Source: Natronohydrobacter thiooxidans (GTDB taxonomy: Bacteria; Pseudomonadota; Alphaproteobacteria; Rhodobacterales; Rhodobacteraceae). From it: DNA of 64,000 nucleotides. Of this stretch, positions 1-8,888 are shown piece by piece. A model generated the notes under the pieces. It was not told the origin of the DNA, did not search any database, and saw nothing but the letters and a program-made list of their open reading frames with translations. Made by a program: the position numbers and the translations under genes. Where the stretch lies: positions 124,001 through 188,000 of the forward strand of contig NZ_MJAP01000012.1 of assembly GCF_001884735.1 (NCBI RefSeq), given 5' to 3'. The first letter of the stretch is position 1; every line of letters begins with the position of its first letter.

Positions 1-541
1 TCCCGAAAACCTGTGCCACAGCCGCCATGCGCGCGCCCAGACGGCCCAGCCCAACCAGCCCGAGTGTGCGGCCATAAAGGGCATTGCCCAGCCGCGTCTG
101 CCAATGCCCGGCGCGCAGGGCTGCGGCCTCTTCCGGGATATGGCGCATCAACCCGATGATCAGCCCCCAGGCCAGTTCGACCGTGGCGAAAACACCATTG
201 CCGCTGCCATCGGTGGTCATGACCGGAATCCCCAGTTCCGCCGCTGTCGTACTATCGAGAGTGCGGTTTTGCCGCCCTGTGGCAGCAATCGCCCGGAGTT
301 CCGGCAATCCGCGCAACACATGGCCGGGGAAATCGGTGCGCTCGCGCAGCAGGCAAAGCGCGTCATAGCGCGCAAGCTCCTGTGTCAGCTGCTCCGGCGC
401 GATGGCATGGGTCAGGAAATGCAACTCGGCGCGATCTGCGAGCCGGTCCCAGTCTGCGAGGCGATGCGCAACACCCATATAGTCGTCCAGCACAGCGATC
501 CGGGCTTTGCGCCCCTCGGGCAGCGGGCGAAATCTGCTCAT
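1..541 (-). CDS. D-2-hydroxyacid dehydrogenase, C-terminus outside the window (partial)
   Basis: The reverse strand carries an open frame starting with ATG at 541, behind a good ribosome binding site (AAGGGG), and leaving the window at position 1. About 180 residues are visible. The N-terminal part is the substrate-domain half of the D-isomer-specific 2-hydroxyacid dehydrogenase fold. It is followed by a Rossmann dinucleotide motif, GLGRLGARMA, at about residues 161-170. The family reduces 2-oxoacids or oxidises D-2-hydroxyacids with NAD(P). The catalytic Arg/Glu/His lie in the missing part, so substrate (hydroxypyruvate, glyoxylate, phosphoglycerate) cannot be chosen. The start overlaps the stop of a 55-codon upstream frame as ATGA. 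Confidence 0.85.
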   Translation of the reverse strand, partial: MSRFRPLPEGRKARIAVLDDYMGVAHRLADWDRLADRAELHFLTHAIAPEQLTQELARYDALCLLRERTDFPGHVLRGLPELRAIAATGRQNRTLDSTTAAELGIPVMTTDGSGNGVFATVELAWGLIIGLMRHIPEEAAALRAGHWQTRLGNALYGRTLGLVGLGRLGARMAAVAQVFG

Positions 542-705
542 GGTCTTGTCCCCTTTTCGGTCTTGCGTTGGTCCTGGTGGGCACGCAGGCGCATGATGAC
601 GAAGTTGCGAAGCAGATGGAAGCTCGGGATCAGCGCATGGCTCGGGCCCGCCCCCTGATCGTCACTGCCATCTGGCCTACGCCGCCCGCTGCCAGCGGTA
701 TTCAT
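538..705 (-). CDS. small ORF (55 aa) overlapping the start of the dehydrogenase
   Basis: ATG at 705 opens a 55-codon frame whose TGA overlaps the dehydrogenase ATG (ATGA). The product begins with a Gly/Arg/Asp-rich stretch, has a short hydrophobic patch (LLRNFVIM) near the middle, and ends in a basic tail. I recognise no family. The upstream ribosome binding site is weak. The overlap suggests translational coupling, but it could be a leader frame or chance in GC-rich DNA. Confidence 0.3.
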   Translation of the reverse strand: MNTAGSGRRRPDGSDDQGAGPSHALIPSFHLLRNFVIMRLRAHQDQRKTEKGTRP

Positions 706-755
706 TCCGAAATCGTTTTTTGTACCGTGAAAAAAGGCGGCGCCGGAACCGCATT

Positions 756-780
756 GCTTTTTTCAACTGACGAAAAAAGC
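756..780. promoter_or_regulatory. perfect 9-bp inverted repeat between the dehydrogenase and permease genes
   Basis: Arms GCTTTTTTC and GAAAAAAGC are separated by 7 bp. The element is AT-rich and sits about 50 bp upstream of the small ORF at 705. It could be an operator for the leftward transcription unit. A terminator is less likely because the stem is weak and no gene reads into it from the left. Confidence 0.35.
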
Positions 781-833
781 TTTCATCAGTAAAGGAAAGG
801 TTATGCTCCGCTCCCGCCCCCATTCCGACCGCT

Positions 834-1565
834 CTAAACCGCGACATCGAAGACCAGTCGCAGCGCCAGCAGCGCCAGCAGCCCCAGCATCACCCGGTCA
901 AAGGCTTTGGGCGACCAGCGCCGCGCCAGCCAGTTGCCGACCGGCATGCCAAGGCCGATCATCCCCAGCGCCCCGAGCCCCAGTGCCAGACTGCGCAGGT
1001 CGATCAGCCCCACGACCCAGAGAGCGGGCAATTGCGCGAGCGACATGGCAACAAAGAAAATGGCAATCGTGCCGATAAAGGTCAGGCGCGGTAGCCGCAT
1101 GGCGTTGAGAAAGGTGATCGAGGCGGGCGCAGAAATGCCGGTCGCGCCTTGCAGTACCCCGCCCAGCAGCCCGACCGGCGCGCTTGCGCTCTGCGCCATG
1201 GCACTCGCCAATATCCAGTCGGGGCGCGACAGCCGCAGCGCGATATAAGCAATGACCGCGCTGGCCACCATCAAGGCCAGTACCTCTTGCCGCAGCGCCA
1301 CCAGCAGCCAAGTGCCAAGGATGGCCCCCAGAAACCCGCCCCCGGCGAAGAGCAGAAGGAACCGCCGGTTCAGCGCGTGGCTGCGAAACTGCCAGGCCTG
1401 CCAGATATTGCTCAGTAGATTGGGCACGACCAGCACCGCGACCGCGGTCTGGACATTGAACAGCATGGTCAGCGCCGGGGCGGCAATGACAGGTGCGCCC
1501 GCGCCGGTCGCGCCTTTCATCACGCCGCCCAGAAAGAGCGCCAGCAAAGCGAATGTCAGTTCCAT
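834..1565 (-). CDS. TauE/SafE-family membrane transporter
   Basis: The 243-residue protein is almost entirely hydrophobic helices, with the family's glycine-rich N-terminal signature (GGVMKGATGAGAP, about residues 11-23). A second similar repeat lies near the middle (GLLGGVLQGATGISAP), the internal duplication typical of TauE/SafE (DUF81) permeases. These are inner-membrane exporters of sulfite, sulfoacetate or other small organic anions; the substrate here is unknown. The start at MELTFALL was chosen because it begins directly before the first helix. ATG at 1592 or TTG at 1619 would add 9 or 18 non-hydrophobic residues. No adjacent gene indicates a substrate. Confidence 0.8.
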   Translation of the reverse strand: MELTFALLALFLGGVMKGATGAGAPVIAAPALTMLFNVQTAVAVLVVPNLLSNIWQAWQFRSHALNRRFLLLFAGGGFLGAILGTWLLVALRQEVLALMVASAVIAYIALRLSRPDWILASAMAQSASAPVGLLGGVLQGATGISAPASITFLNAMRLPRLTFIGTIAIFFVAMSLAQLPALWVVGLIDLRSLALGLGALGMIGLGMPVGNWLARRWSPKAFDRVMLGLLALLALRLVFDVAV

Positions 1566-1640
1566 GTCCTGCCCGGATGCGGTTTGCGGCATCGTGGGGG
1601 AACATGCCGGCAGGCGCAAGACCCGGAATGGTCTTTGAAA

Positions 1641-1669
1641 ATCAAACCGGGGGCCAAGACGGCCCCCGG
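1641..1669 (-). terminator. rho-independent terminator of the small exported protein gene
   Basis: On the reverse strand a perfect 9-bp GC stem (CCGGGGGCC / GGCCCCCGG) with a 5-nt loop is followed by TTTGATTTT. It lies 19 bp after the stop of the leftward gene ending at 1688. Confidence 0.8.
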
Positions 1670-1687
1670 AAAATCGGCTTCATGAAT

Positions 1688-2170
1688 TTAGTCCAGCCGC
1701 TCGGCAACATGATCGGCGAACGCATCCACCAGCGTGCGATAGGCCAGATCTTCGGGCATATCGGCCACGAGTATTGGTGCGCCGCTTTCATCGGTCACGC
1801 TCATGCCCTGCAGGCTCACGCTCAACTCGTAAGAGTCGAAATTCGCGTTATTGTTCAGATCGATCACATGCACGCGCCCGATCAGCGCTGCAGAGTCGAT
1901 TGTGAACCCGCTTTCCGGTGCGTCATTGAGCGCAAAGCTCTCGATATTCAGCACCAGCCGCGCGCCATCTTCTGATATGCGCTCGGCGATGCGGCTCAGC
2001 ACCGCTGATTCAAGATCGGTTTCCAGTGTGGTCCAGAATTCAGCCGCGCGGGCATCTTCGATGGTGGTCAGATCCGCCGAAACATCCACCTCGGAAATCT
2101 CGACAGCATGGGCAAGGCTCGTGGTGCCCAGCAACGCGGCAATACTGGCAGCAAATACCTGCGTTTTCAT
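1688..2170 (-). CDS. small exported protein of unknown function
   Basis: This 160-residue product starts at ATG 2170 after an AAGGAG site. It has a clear Sec signal peptide (MKTQVFAASIAALLGTTSLAHA, cleavage expected after AHA near residue 22). The mature part is acidic and lacks Cys. It contains a DLNNNANFDSYEL segment near the middle that looks loosely like a calcium-binding loop, but I do not claim an EF-hand. It is monocistronic with its own terminator. I do not recognise the family; a periplasmic location is the only supported statement. Confidence 0.7.
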   Translation of the reverse strand: MKTQVFAASIAALLGTTSLAHAVEISEVDVSADLTTIEDARAAEFWTTLETDLESAVLSRIAERISEDGARLVLNIESFALNDAPESGFTIDSAALIGRVHVIDLNNNANFDSYELSVSLQGMSVTDESGAPILVADMPEDLAYRTLVDAFADHVAERLD

Positions 2171-2274
2171 CTTGTGCTCCTTCGTCACAACTGTCGGGCA
2201 CTCCGCCCGCACGCAGATATAACTATCGATCCTGCAGGCGGTTCCCGTGGCCATGCCGCATCAAAAACAGAACG

Positions 2275-3648
2275 TTACGTCAGAAAATACAGTCCCAACC
2301 CCGCCGCCGCGCTGATCGCGAGCAGCGCAACCGGGCCGGTTTTCGCACCAAATGCGAGTAGCACCGCCAGGAGCACAAGACCCGCAGCCCGCCAGTCGAG
2401 CGAGGCGAGGGCGGGGACTTCGCCCTCCAGTCCCAACAGGCGCAAGGGGCGAAACTCGGCGAACAGGACATGGAGTGCAAACCACAGCGCAAGGTTCAGG
2501 ATCACCCCCACCACAGCCGCGGTGATGGCGCTGAGCGCGGCGCCCAGTTGCGGATTGCCGCGCAACCGCTCGACATAGGGGGCCCCGAGGAAAATCCACA
2601 GAAAACAGGGGGTGAATGTCACCCATGTCGTCAGGAGGCCGCCCAGTGTTGCCGCCATCAGCGGCGGCAGGTCGCCCGCTTCGCGCAAGGCGCCCATGAA
2701 ACCCACGAATTGCGTGACCATGATCAACGGCCCCGGCGTGGTTTCGGCCATGGCCAGACCGTCCAGCATCTCGCCCGGTGCCAGCCATGCGTAATTCTGC
2801 ACCGCTTCCTGCGCGACATAGGCCAGCACGGCATAGGCCCCGCCAAAGGTCACGACCGCCAGCACACTGAAAAACGCTGCGATCTGGGAGAAGACATTGG
2901 CCGGTCCGAGCAGCAGGAACAGCGCCGCCACCGGCGCCAGCCACAGCGCCAGAAACAGCGCGGAAATCCGCAGCGCATAGCCGCGACGCGCGGTCGGCTG
3001 CCGCTCCGGGTAAAGCGCAAGGATCGTGTCGGCGTCGTCAGAGGCGCCTGCGCTGCCATGCCCGCCGGTGCGGAACGCCGCCGGCGCAACTCGCGCCCCC
3101 GCCAGACCGATCAGCGCGGCCCCCAGAATGATCAGCGGAAACGGCACGCCAAGCACGAAGATCGCCAGAAAGGACAGAGCGGCAACCGCGACGAGCGTGC
3201 GATGGGTCAGGATCTTGTTGCCCATGCGCAGGAGGGCCTGAAGCACGATCGCGAGTACCGCCGCTTTCAGACCGAAAAACACGGCCTCTACCCAGTCCAG
3301 CGCGCCAAAAAGCGCATAGATCCAGCTCAGCGCCATGATCGCGACAACACCGGGAAGCACGAAAAACAGCCCTGCGATGATCCCGCCAAGCGTGCGGTGC
3401 ATCAGCCAGCCGATATAGACCGCAAGCTGCATCGCTTCTGGTCCGGGCAGCACCATGCAGTAATTCAGGGCATGCAGGAACCGTTTTTCCCCCAGCCAGC
3501 GGTTTTCGGCGATCAGAATGCGGTGCATAAGCGCGATCTGACCGGCGGGCCCGCCAAAGCTGAGCAAGCCGATCCGGGCCCAGACGCGAGCCGCGTCGGC
3601 GAGGGTCGGATATGGCCGCATCGGTGCTGGTTCTGCTGCGCGTGTCAT
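2275..3648 (-). CDS. chrA: chromate transporter ChrA (two-domain CHR family)
   Basis: The 457-residue membrane protein contains two CHR halves. The first has the signature SFGGPAGQIALMH and the VLPGPEAMQLAVYIGW block; the second has VTFGGAYAVLAYVAQ and AETTPGPLIMV. This is the full-length bidomain architecture of ChrA, an inner-membrane chromate (or sulfate-like anion) exporter. ATG at 3648 was preferred over an upstream TTG at 3684. No chrB or chrR is adjacent, and the preceding gene is an unlinked-looking histidine kinase 116 bp upstream. ChrA homologues are common, so chromate resistance is inferred from family only. Confidence 0.88.
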   Translation of the reverse strand: MTRAAEPAPMRPYPTLADAARVWARIGLLSFGGPAGQIALMHRILIAENRWLGEKRFLHALNYCMVLPGPEAMQLAVYIGWLMHRTLGGIIAGLFFVLPGVVAIMALSWIYALFGALDWVEAVFFGLKAAVLAIVLQALLRMGNKILTHRTLVAVAALSFLAIFVLGVPFPLIILGAALIGLAGARVAPAAFRTGGHGSAGASDDADTILALYPERQPTARRGYALRISALFLALWLAPVAALFLLLGPANVFSQIAAFFSVLAVVTFGGAYAVLAYVAQEAVQNYAWLAPGEMLDGLAMAETTPGPLIMVTQFVGFMGALREAGDLPPLMAATLGGLLTTWVTFTPCFLWIFLGAPYVERLRGNPQLGAALSAITAAVVGVILNLALWFALHVLFAEFRPLRLLGLEGEVPALASLDWRAAGLVLLAVLLAFGAKTGPVALLAISAAAGLGLYFLT

Positions 3649-3727
3649 CCGCCCGATTTCTAACGCTGCCTGTTTAGAATACAAGGTTCAAAATGCCTGC
3701 CTGCGGTTGCAGTGGGACTGGTCTGCT

Positions 3728-3749
3728 GCGCCGGATGTCTGATCGGCGC
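3728..3749 (-). terminator. hairpin between the histidine kinase and chrA
   Basis: GCGCC(G)GAT and ATCGGCGC form a stem with one bulged base and a 5-nt loop, just past the stop of the kinase. No U-tract follows, so a terminator role is weakly supported. Confidence 0.3.
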
Positions 3750-3764
3750 GGGGCCTGTCAGTGC

Positions 3765-6422
3765 TCAGACCACAGCACCGGCCCTGCTGACAAAGCGGTG
3801 CAGTTTGGCCGCCAGTTCCTGTTGTTTGACGGGCTTTGGCACGAAGTCCGTGAAACCTGCGTCCAGATATTCCGCGATCTGCTCGCGCATGACATTGGCC
3901 GTGACCGCAATCGCCTGCGGCGCGGGTCGCCCGAGTTCTGTACTGATCTGATGCATCCGGGCCAAGGCCTCCATGCCGCCCATGACCGGCATCGAGATAT
4001 CCAGCAGCATCAGATCAAATGGCTCCTCGCGCCAGCGCTTGACCGCCTCTGCGCCGTTGCTGACAAATTCCGCTGTTGCGCCAAGCTTGGCCAGCATCAC
4101 CGACAGGATCTTGCGATTGGCCTCGTTGTCATCGGCCACCAGAACATGAAGCGCGACCGGCAGGCGCGGGGCTGCGGGCGCATTCGCCACTTTGGTTGCG
4201 GGACATATGTGGTGCTGTGCCGCCGGGACATTGAGCGTGATCGTGATGGCCGTGCCTTCGCCCAATGTGCTGTGGACATCCAGCGTGCCCTCCATCAGAT
4301 CGACCAGCCGACGCACGATCGACATGCCCAGGCCGGTGCCGCCGAAGCGCCGGGTGGTTCCAGCCTCTGCCTGTTCGAACGCCTCGCAGAGCCGGGTGAT
4401 CTGCTCTGGCGACATACCGACCCCGGTATCGTGGAACTGCAGGGTCAGGCGTGAGGGGTCGCGGGTTTCAACCTGCAGGCTGACCATGCCCGCGTCGGTA
4501 AACTTGACCGCATTGCCCAGCACATTGTGCAGGATCTGCGCGATCCGTGTCTCGTCGCCGATGCGCGCATGCGTGCCGGTGATGTCATGCGTGACCGCCA
4601 GCGCGATGCCTTTGGCCTGAGCATTCGCCAGATGCAGTGATTCCACCCGGTCCAGAAGCGCGGCCAGGTCGAAGCTGCGGGTCTCCAGCGTCAGCTTGCC
4701 CGATTCGACCCGCGCCAGATCCAGAATGTCATTCAGGAGCGACAACAAACTCCAGCCCGACTCGCGGATCGTCTGCAGCATATCGCGCTGCGTGGGATCA
4801 AGCGCGGTTTCGGCCAGCAGATCGGCCATGCCCAGAACGCCATTGAGGGGGGTGCGTATCTCATGGCTCATATTGGACAGAAATTCGGATTTCGCCTGAC
4901 TTGCAGCTTCGGCCCGCGCGCGCGCCTGATGCAGTTCCGTGACATCGACCCGCAAGCCGACATAGCCGCCTTCGGGCGTTCGGCTCTCAAAGATGCGCAG
5001 GACCCGGCCATTCGCCAGACGCTGTTCGATCACGCCTTCGCATTCCCGGTGCTGGTGCAGGCGCTCTGCCAGCCACGCCTCTTCGCGACCGATGGCATCT
5101 GCCATCACCCCCAGCGCAAGGACTGCGCGCAGGATTTCCTCGAAACTTATGCCGGGCTGAAATATCTCTGCAAGCTCGGGGTAGGTCGAGCGATAGTGTT
5201 GGTTGCACAGGACCAGCCGGTCCTCTGCGTCAAAGAGCGCGAAGCCGTCCTGCAGGGCCTCTAGCGCGGCAGCAAGCCGCTCGCGTGCATCGCGCGCTTC
5301 GGCTTCGGCGATTTCGGCGCGTTTGCGGCTCTCGACCTGATGCGTGATATCGATCCGCAGCCCGACACGTCCGCCTTCGGGGGTAGGGCGCTCGACGATG
5401 CGGACCCAGCGCCCGTCGGCAAAGCCGACTTCCAGCTCATGCCCCGCAGGCGGTGGTTTGGCCAGATTTTCGGCCAGCCAGGCGTCTTCGCGCCCGAGGG
5501 CTTCAGGAAACAGCTGCGCCTCAAGTCCGGCGCGCAGGATATCGCCGAAATAGACGCCCGGCACGATAACCTTCTGAATGGGCGCATGCTGTTGCTTGTA
5601 GCGGGCATTGCACAGGATCAGCCGATCTTCAGTATCAAAAAGGACAAAGCCGTCTTCAAGCGCCTCGATCGCGGAGGTCAGTCTTTCATGCGCATTGTGC
5701 GCGGCGGCTTCGGCTGTTTTGGTGCGGAGAAGGCTTTTGACCCGCTGCGTGATTTCGATGACGATCAAAATTCGACCGCCGTCTGGGGTAGGCCGTTGAA
5801 TAATCCGCAGCCAGCGGTCCTGGTGGAAGCGGAGCTCGAAATTCTGTGCGGTCGCGGGTGGCGGTGTCTCGCAATACGCAAACCAGATCTCTTCCTGCGC
5901 CACGAAATCGGGGAAAAGTTTCGCGGCGATGACGCCGCGAAGCATGTCGGTGAGCAAGCTGCCTGGTTGCAGCAGATGAGCGATGGGGTGAAACAAGTCG
6001 CGAAGGCAGCTATTGCACATCATGAGCCGGTTGTCCGAATCATACAGAGCGAACCCGTCCGGCACCGCTTCAATCGCCATGCGCAAGCGTGTGTGATCTG
6101 TGATGATGATCCGCGCCGAGATGGCGAAACCCGCGCGTTCCGGGAGTTTGCGCAGGTTGAGATCGAGCGGAAGCCAGCTGCCATCGGCCCGACGCATGCG
6201 GCAATCAATGCGGCCTGCGGGGCCTTGATCCCTCAATCCGCGCATCAGTCTGTCGAGACTTGCCCGGTCTTCAGGATGGGCGAGGTCGTGGAAGGTTTGC
6301 GCGGCAACGTCAGCCTCAGTCCAGCCCAGTTCGGCGGTCCAGGCGCTGTTGACCGCTTCAAGATACCCGTCAGCGGCGAGAAGCGCGCCCGGATCGGGCG
6401 AAAGTTCAAAAAAGTTTCTCAT
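3765..6422 (-). CDS. hybrid sensor histidine kinase with four PAS domains and a receiver
   Basis: The 885-residue protein has no transmembrane segment, so it should sense a cytoplasmic signal. Domains in order: PAS 1 (about 1-115) and three related PAS repeats (about 115-230, 245-365, 375-490), each with a DGF-LFD-EDRL-LCN core. Next come a HisKA with HEIRTPLNG (phosphorylated His520), an HATPase with DTGVGMS and GGTGLGMSIV (about 660-700), and a C-terminal receiver whose LLDISMPVM motif places the phosphoacceptor at Asp808, with the KPV lysine near the end. No response regulator with an output domain is adjacent, so signal and target are unknown. The start overlaps the stop of a short PAS-like ORF as ATGA. 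Confidence 0.92.
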   Translation of the reverse strand: MRNFFELSPDPGALLAADGYLEAVNSAWTAELGWTEADVAAQTFHDLAHPEDRASLDRLMRGLRDQGPAGRIDCRMRRADGSWLPLDLNLRKLPERAGFAISARIIITDHTRLRMAIEAVPDGFALYDSDNRLMMCNSCLRDLFHPIAHLLQPGSLLTDMLRGVIAAKLFPDFVAQEEIWFAYCETPPPATAQNFELRFHQDRWLRIIQRPTPDGGRILIVIEITQRVKSLLRTKTAEAAAHNAHERLTSAIEALEDGFVLFDTEDRLILCNARYKQQHAPIQKVIVPGVYFGDILRAGLEAQLFPEALGREDAWLAENLAKPPPAGHELEVGFADGRWVRIVERPTPEGGRVGLRIDITHQVESRKRAEIAEAEARDARERLAAALEALQDGFALFDAEDRLVLCNQHYRSTYPELAEIFQPGISFEEILRAVLALGVMADAIGREEAWLAERLHQHRECEGVIEQRLANGRVLRIFESRTPEGGYVGLRVDVTELHQARARAEAASQAKSEFLSNMSHEIRTPLNGVLGMADLLAETALDPTQRDMLQTIRESGWSLLSLLNDILDLARVESGKLTLETRSFDLAALLDRVESLHLANAQAKGIALAVTHDITGTHARIGDETRIAQILHNVLGNAVKFTDAGMVSLQVETRDPSRLTLQFHDTGVGMSPEQITRLCEAFEQAEAGTTRRFGGTGLGMSIVRRLVDLMEGTLDVHSTLGEGTAITITLNVPAAQHHICPATKVANAPAAPRLPVALHVLVADDNEANRKILSVMLAKLGATAEFVSNGAEAVKRWREEPFDLMLLDISMPVMGGMEALARMHQISTELGRPAPQAIAVTANVMREQIAEYLDAGFTDFVPKPVKQQELAAKLHRFVSRAGAVV

Positions 6423-6559
6423 AGCCTTCGAATCATGTCCCTTGCCGCGTTGACCCGAAGGATGCAGTTCTGCGAATCAATGACGCAGGCACAATCAGGC
6501 AGGATATCGAACAGCGTCAGCGCCGCGTCATCCTGCTGCTGTTGGGATAACCCGGACAT
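6419..6559 (-). CDS. 46-aa PAS-like ORF coupled to the hybrid kinase
   Basis: ATG at 6559 (GGTGAAG upstream) starts a 46-residue frame that ends in TGA overlapping the kinase ATG. Residues 14-46 resemble the first strands of a PAS domain (LTLFDILPDCACVIDSQN, then RVNAARDM), much like the beginnings of the PAS repeats downstream. It may be a coupled short ORF, or the broken front end of a once longer kinase. An alternative ATG at 6601 has no ribosome binding site. Confidence 0.45.
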   Translation of the reverse strand: MSGLSQQQQDDAALTLFDILPDCACVIDSQNCILRVNAARDMIRRL

Positions 6560-6662
6560 GACTTCACCCACTTCGCCCGACCTGAACTGATACCGAAGCA
6601 TACTATGTTCTACGGGGGGAAAATGAACCCTTTGTTAATTACGCCACTCAAGTTTTTCGAGC

Positions 6663-7940
6663 TTATCTCATCGGATGACGGCGGATGACATTTTTCGGGC
6701 GGGCGGGCAAGTCCAGCCGGACCTGTCGGCGCGGCGCCTGTGCCACAAGGCGCCCTTTCGAGATGACCGCCAGCCGGTCGGCACGCAGCCGCAATGCCTC
6801 TACCGGGTGCGCGGCGTCGAGCACCACGAGAGAGGCCATGGAGCCGACCGTCAGACCATAATCTTCAAGCCCCATGATGCGCGCATTCTCAATGGTCACC
6901 ATGTCGAAACAGGCGCGCATGTCATCCGGGTGGGTCATCTGCGCGACATGCAGGCCCATGAAGGCCACATCGAGCATATCCGCCGTGCCCAGCGGATACC
7001 ACGGGTCAAGCACGCAATCCTGCCCCCAGCCGACCGTGACCCCGGCCGCGCGCAACTCCTTGACCCGCGTCAACCCGCGCCGCTTGGGGAAAGTATCGTG
7101 CCTGCCCTGAATCACGATATTGATCAATGGGTTGGGCAGGGCATTGACCTGCGCTTCGGCGATCAGGGGCAGCAGTTTCGAGACATAGTAATTGTCCATC
7201 GAATGCATCGAGGTCAGATGCGATCCGGTCGCGCGGCCCTGCAAGCCGTGGCGGATCACCTCGGCGGCCAAGGTCTCGATATGGCGCGAATTGGGGTCGT
7301 CGGTTTCATCGCAATGCAGATCGATCGGCAGCCCACGCTCGGCGGCGATCCGGCAGAGTTCCTGCACGGAGGCGCGACCGTCCGCCATTGTACGTTCGAA
7401 ATGCGGGATGCCGCCCAACACATCGACCCCCATATCCAGCGCGCGCAGAGTCTGGGCATGGGCGTTCGGGTCGCGATAGAACCCGTCCTGCGGAAAGGCC
7501 ACCAGTTGCAGGTCCAGATAGGGGCGCACGGTCTCGCGCACATCCAGAAGCGCCTGCACCCCTTTCAGATCCGGATCGCAGGTATCGACATGGGTGCGGA
7601 TCGCCAGCAGCCCCATGCTGACGGCCCAGTCGCAATAGGCGAGGGCGCGGGACTTCATCTCGTCAATCGTGGCGATCGCTTTCAACTCGCCCCAGAGTTC
7701 GATCCCCTCCAGGAGCGTGCCGGACTGGTTGATGCGCGGTATGCCGTAGCTGAGTGTCGCGTCCATGTGGAAATGCGGATCGACAAAGGGCGGGCTGACC
7801 AGATCGCCTGTGGCATCAAGCACTTGTCCGGCCTCGGCCCCGTCGAGCTGTCCGACCGCCGCAATCCGGTCGCCACTGATGCCGATATCGGCCACGCGCC
7901 CATCGGGCAGCGTGCCGCCCTTGACGATCAGATCGAACAT
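6663..7940 (-). CDS. CodA-like cytosine deaminase, probable 5-methylcytosine deaminase
   Basis: The 425-residue amidohydrolase aligns with E. coli CodA over its length. Metal ligands and catalytic residues are present: His56/His58 (PHFHMD), His209 and Glu212 (HCDE), His246 (HLTSMHSMD) and Asp308. The block GRHDTFPKRRGLTRVKEL is typical of CodA. The residue after the metal-binding Asp, Asp314 in E. coli CodA, is Cys309 here (GQDCVLDPWYPLG). CodA homologues lacking Asp314, including one from Rhodobacter sphaeroides, are known to deaminate 5-methylcytosine to thymine. The gene ends a nucleobase/nucleoside ABC operon and overlaps the permease stop (TGATG). Substrate is inferred. Confidence 0.85.
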   Translation of the reverse strand: MFDLIVKGGTLPDGRVADIGISGDRIAAVGQLDGAEAGQVLDATGDLVSPPFVDPHFHMDATLSYGIPRINQSGTLLEGIELWGELKAIATIDEMKSRALAYCDWAVSMGLLAIRTHVDTCDPDLKGVQALLDVRETVRPYLDLQLVAFPQDGFYRDPNAHAQTLRALDMGVDVLGGIPHFERTMADGRASVQELCRIAAERGLPIDLHCDETDDPNSRHIETLAAEVIRHGLQGRATGSHLTSMHSMDNYYVSKLLPLIAEAQVNALPNPLINIVIQGRHDTFPKRRGLTRVKELRAAGVTVGWGQDCVLDPWYPLGTADMLDVAFMGLHVAQMTHPDDMRACFDMVTIENARIMGLEDYGLTVGSMASLVVLDAAHPVEALRLRADRLAVISKGRLVAQAPRRQVRLDLPARPKNVIRRHPMR

Positions 7941-8887
7941 CAGCGTTCTCCTTTATTGAACGGGACCATCAGCGCGGCGGGCACCGAGGCGCGGCGCGAC
8001 ATGATCACCAGCGCCAGAATGGACAGGACGAAAGGCATCATCAGGAAGATCTGATAGGGCACATCCGCGCCGATGCTGGTCTGTTGCAGCCGGATTTGCA
8101 GCGCATCGAACATGCCGAACAGGACCGCGCCCAGAAGCGCCTTGCCCGGCATCCATGCGCCGAACACCACCAGCGCGATGCAGATCCAGCCGCGCCCGTT
8201 GACCATCTCGAAGAAAAACGAGTTGAAGGCCGACATGGTGAGAAATGCGCCGCCCACGGCCATCAGGCCGGAGCCGACGATCACCGCGCCCATCCGCAGG
8301 CCGGTGACGGAAAGCCCTTGTGCCGCGACTGCCGCCGGGTTTTCGCCCGCTGCGCGCAAGGCTAGGCCCAGCGGGGTGCGGAACAGCACGAAAGACACCA
8401 CCGCCACCAGCACGAAGGCCAAATAGGTCAGGGGCGTCTGGGTGAATAAAGCAGGCCCGAGCAGCGGGATATCCGAGAGGATAGGAATGGGCAGGGGCTG
8501 AAACGCCTCGATCCGGGGTGGGGTGGTGACGCGGGGCAGGGCGAGGCGATAGGCGAAATAGGCGCTGGCCGTGGCCAGAAGCGTGATCCCTAAGCCCACA
8601 ACATGCTGGCTGAGGCCGAAGGGCACGGTCAGCGTGCCATGCAGCAGGCCAAAGAGCATGCCCGCGAGCATGGCCACCACCACGCCGGTCCAGAGCCCGC
8701 CGCCCGAATAGACCGTCATCCAGCCCGCGAAAGCGCCCGCGACCATGATCCCCTCGATCCCGAGATTCAGCACGCCCGCGCGTTCGCAGATGAGTTCCCC
8801 CATTGTCGCAAAGATCAGCGGCGAGGCGATGCGGATCACCGCCGCCCAGAAGCTTGCAGAGAGGAAGATTTCCAGAATTTCGCCCAT
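7940..8887 (-). CDS. ABC transporter permease, nucleoside/BMP type (second permease)
   Basis: The 315-residue polytopic protein belongs to the BPD_transp_2 permeases of BMP-dependent nucleoside importers (YufQ/NupQ-like). Signatures include ICERAGVLNLGIEGIM near the N-terminus and LRAAGENPAAVAAQGLSV in the cytoplasmic loop that contacts the ATPase. It is separated by one nucleotide from the first permease and overlaps the deaminase start by three bases. It should form a heterodimeric channel with the 8889-9938 product. Confidence 0.9.
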   Translation of the reverse strand: MGEILEIFLSASFWAAVIRIASPLIFATMGELICERAGVLNLGIEGIMVAGAFAGWMTVYSGGGLWTGVVVAMLAGMLFGLLHGTLTVPFGLSQHVVGLGITLLATASAYFAYRLALPRVTTPPRIEAFQPLPIPILSDIPLLGPALFTQTPLTYLAFVLVAVVSFVLFRTPLGLALRAAGENPAAVAAQGLSVTGLRMGAVIVGSGLMAVGGAFLTMSAFNSFFFEMVNGRGWICIALVVFGAWMPGKALLGAVLFGMFDALQIRLQQTSIGADVPYQIFLMMPFVLSILALVIMSRRASVPAALMVPFNKGER

Positions 8888-8888
8888 C

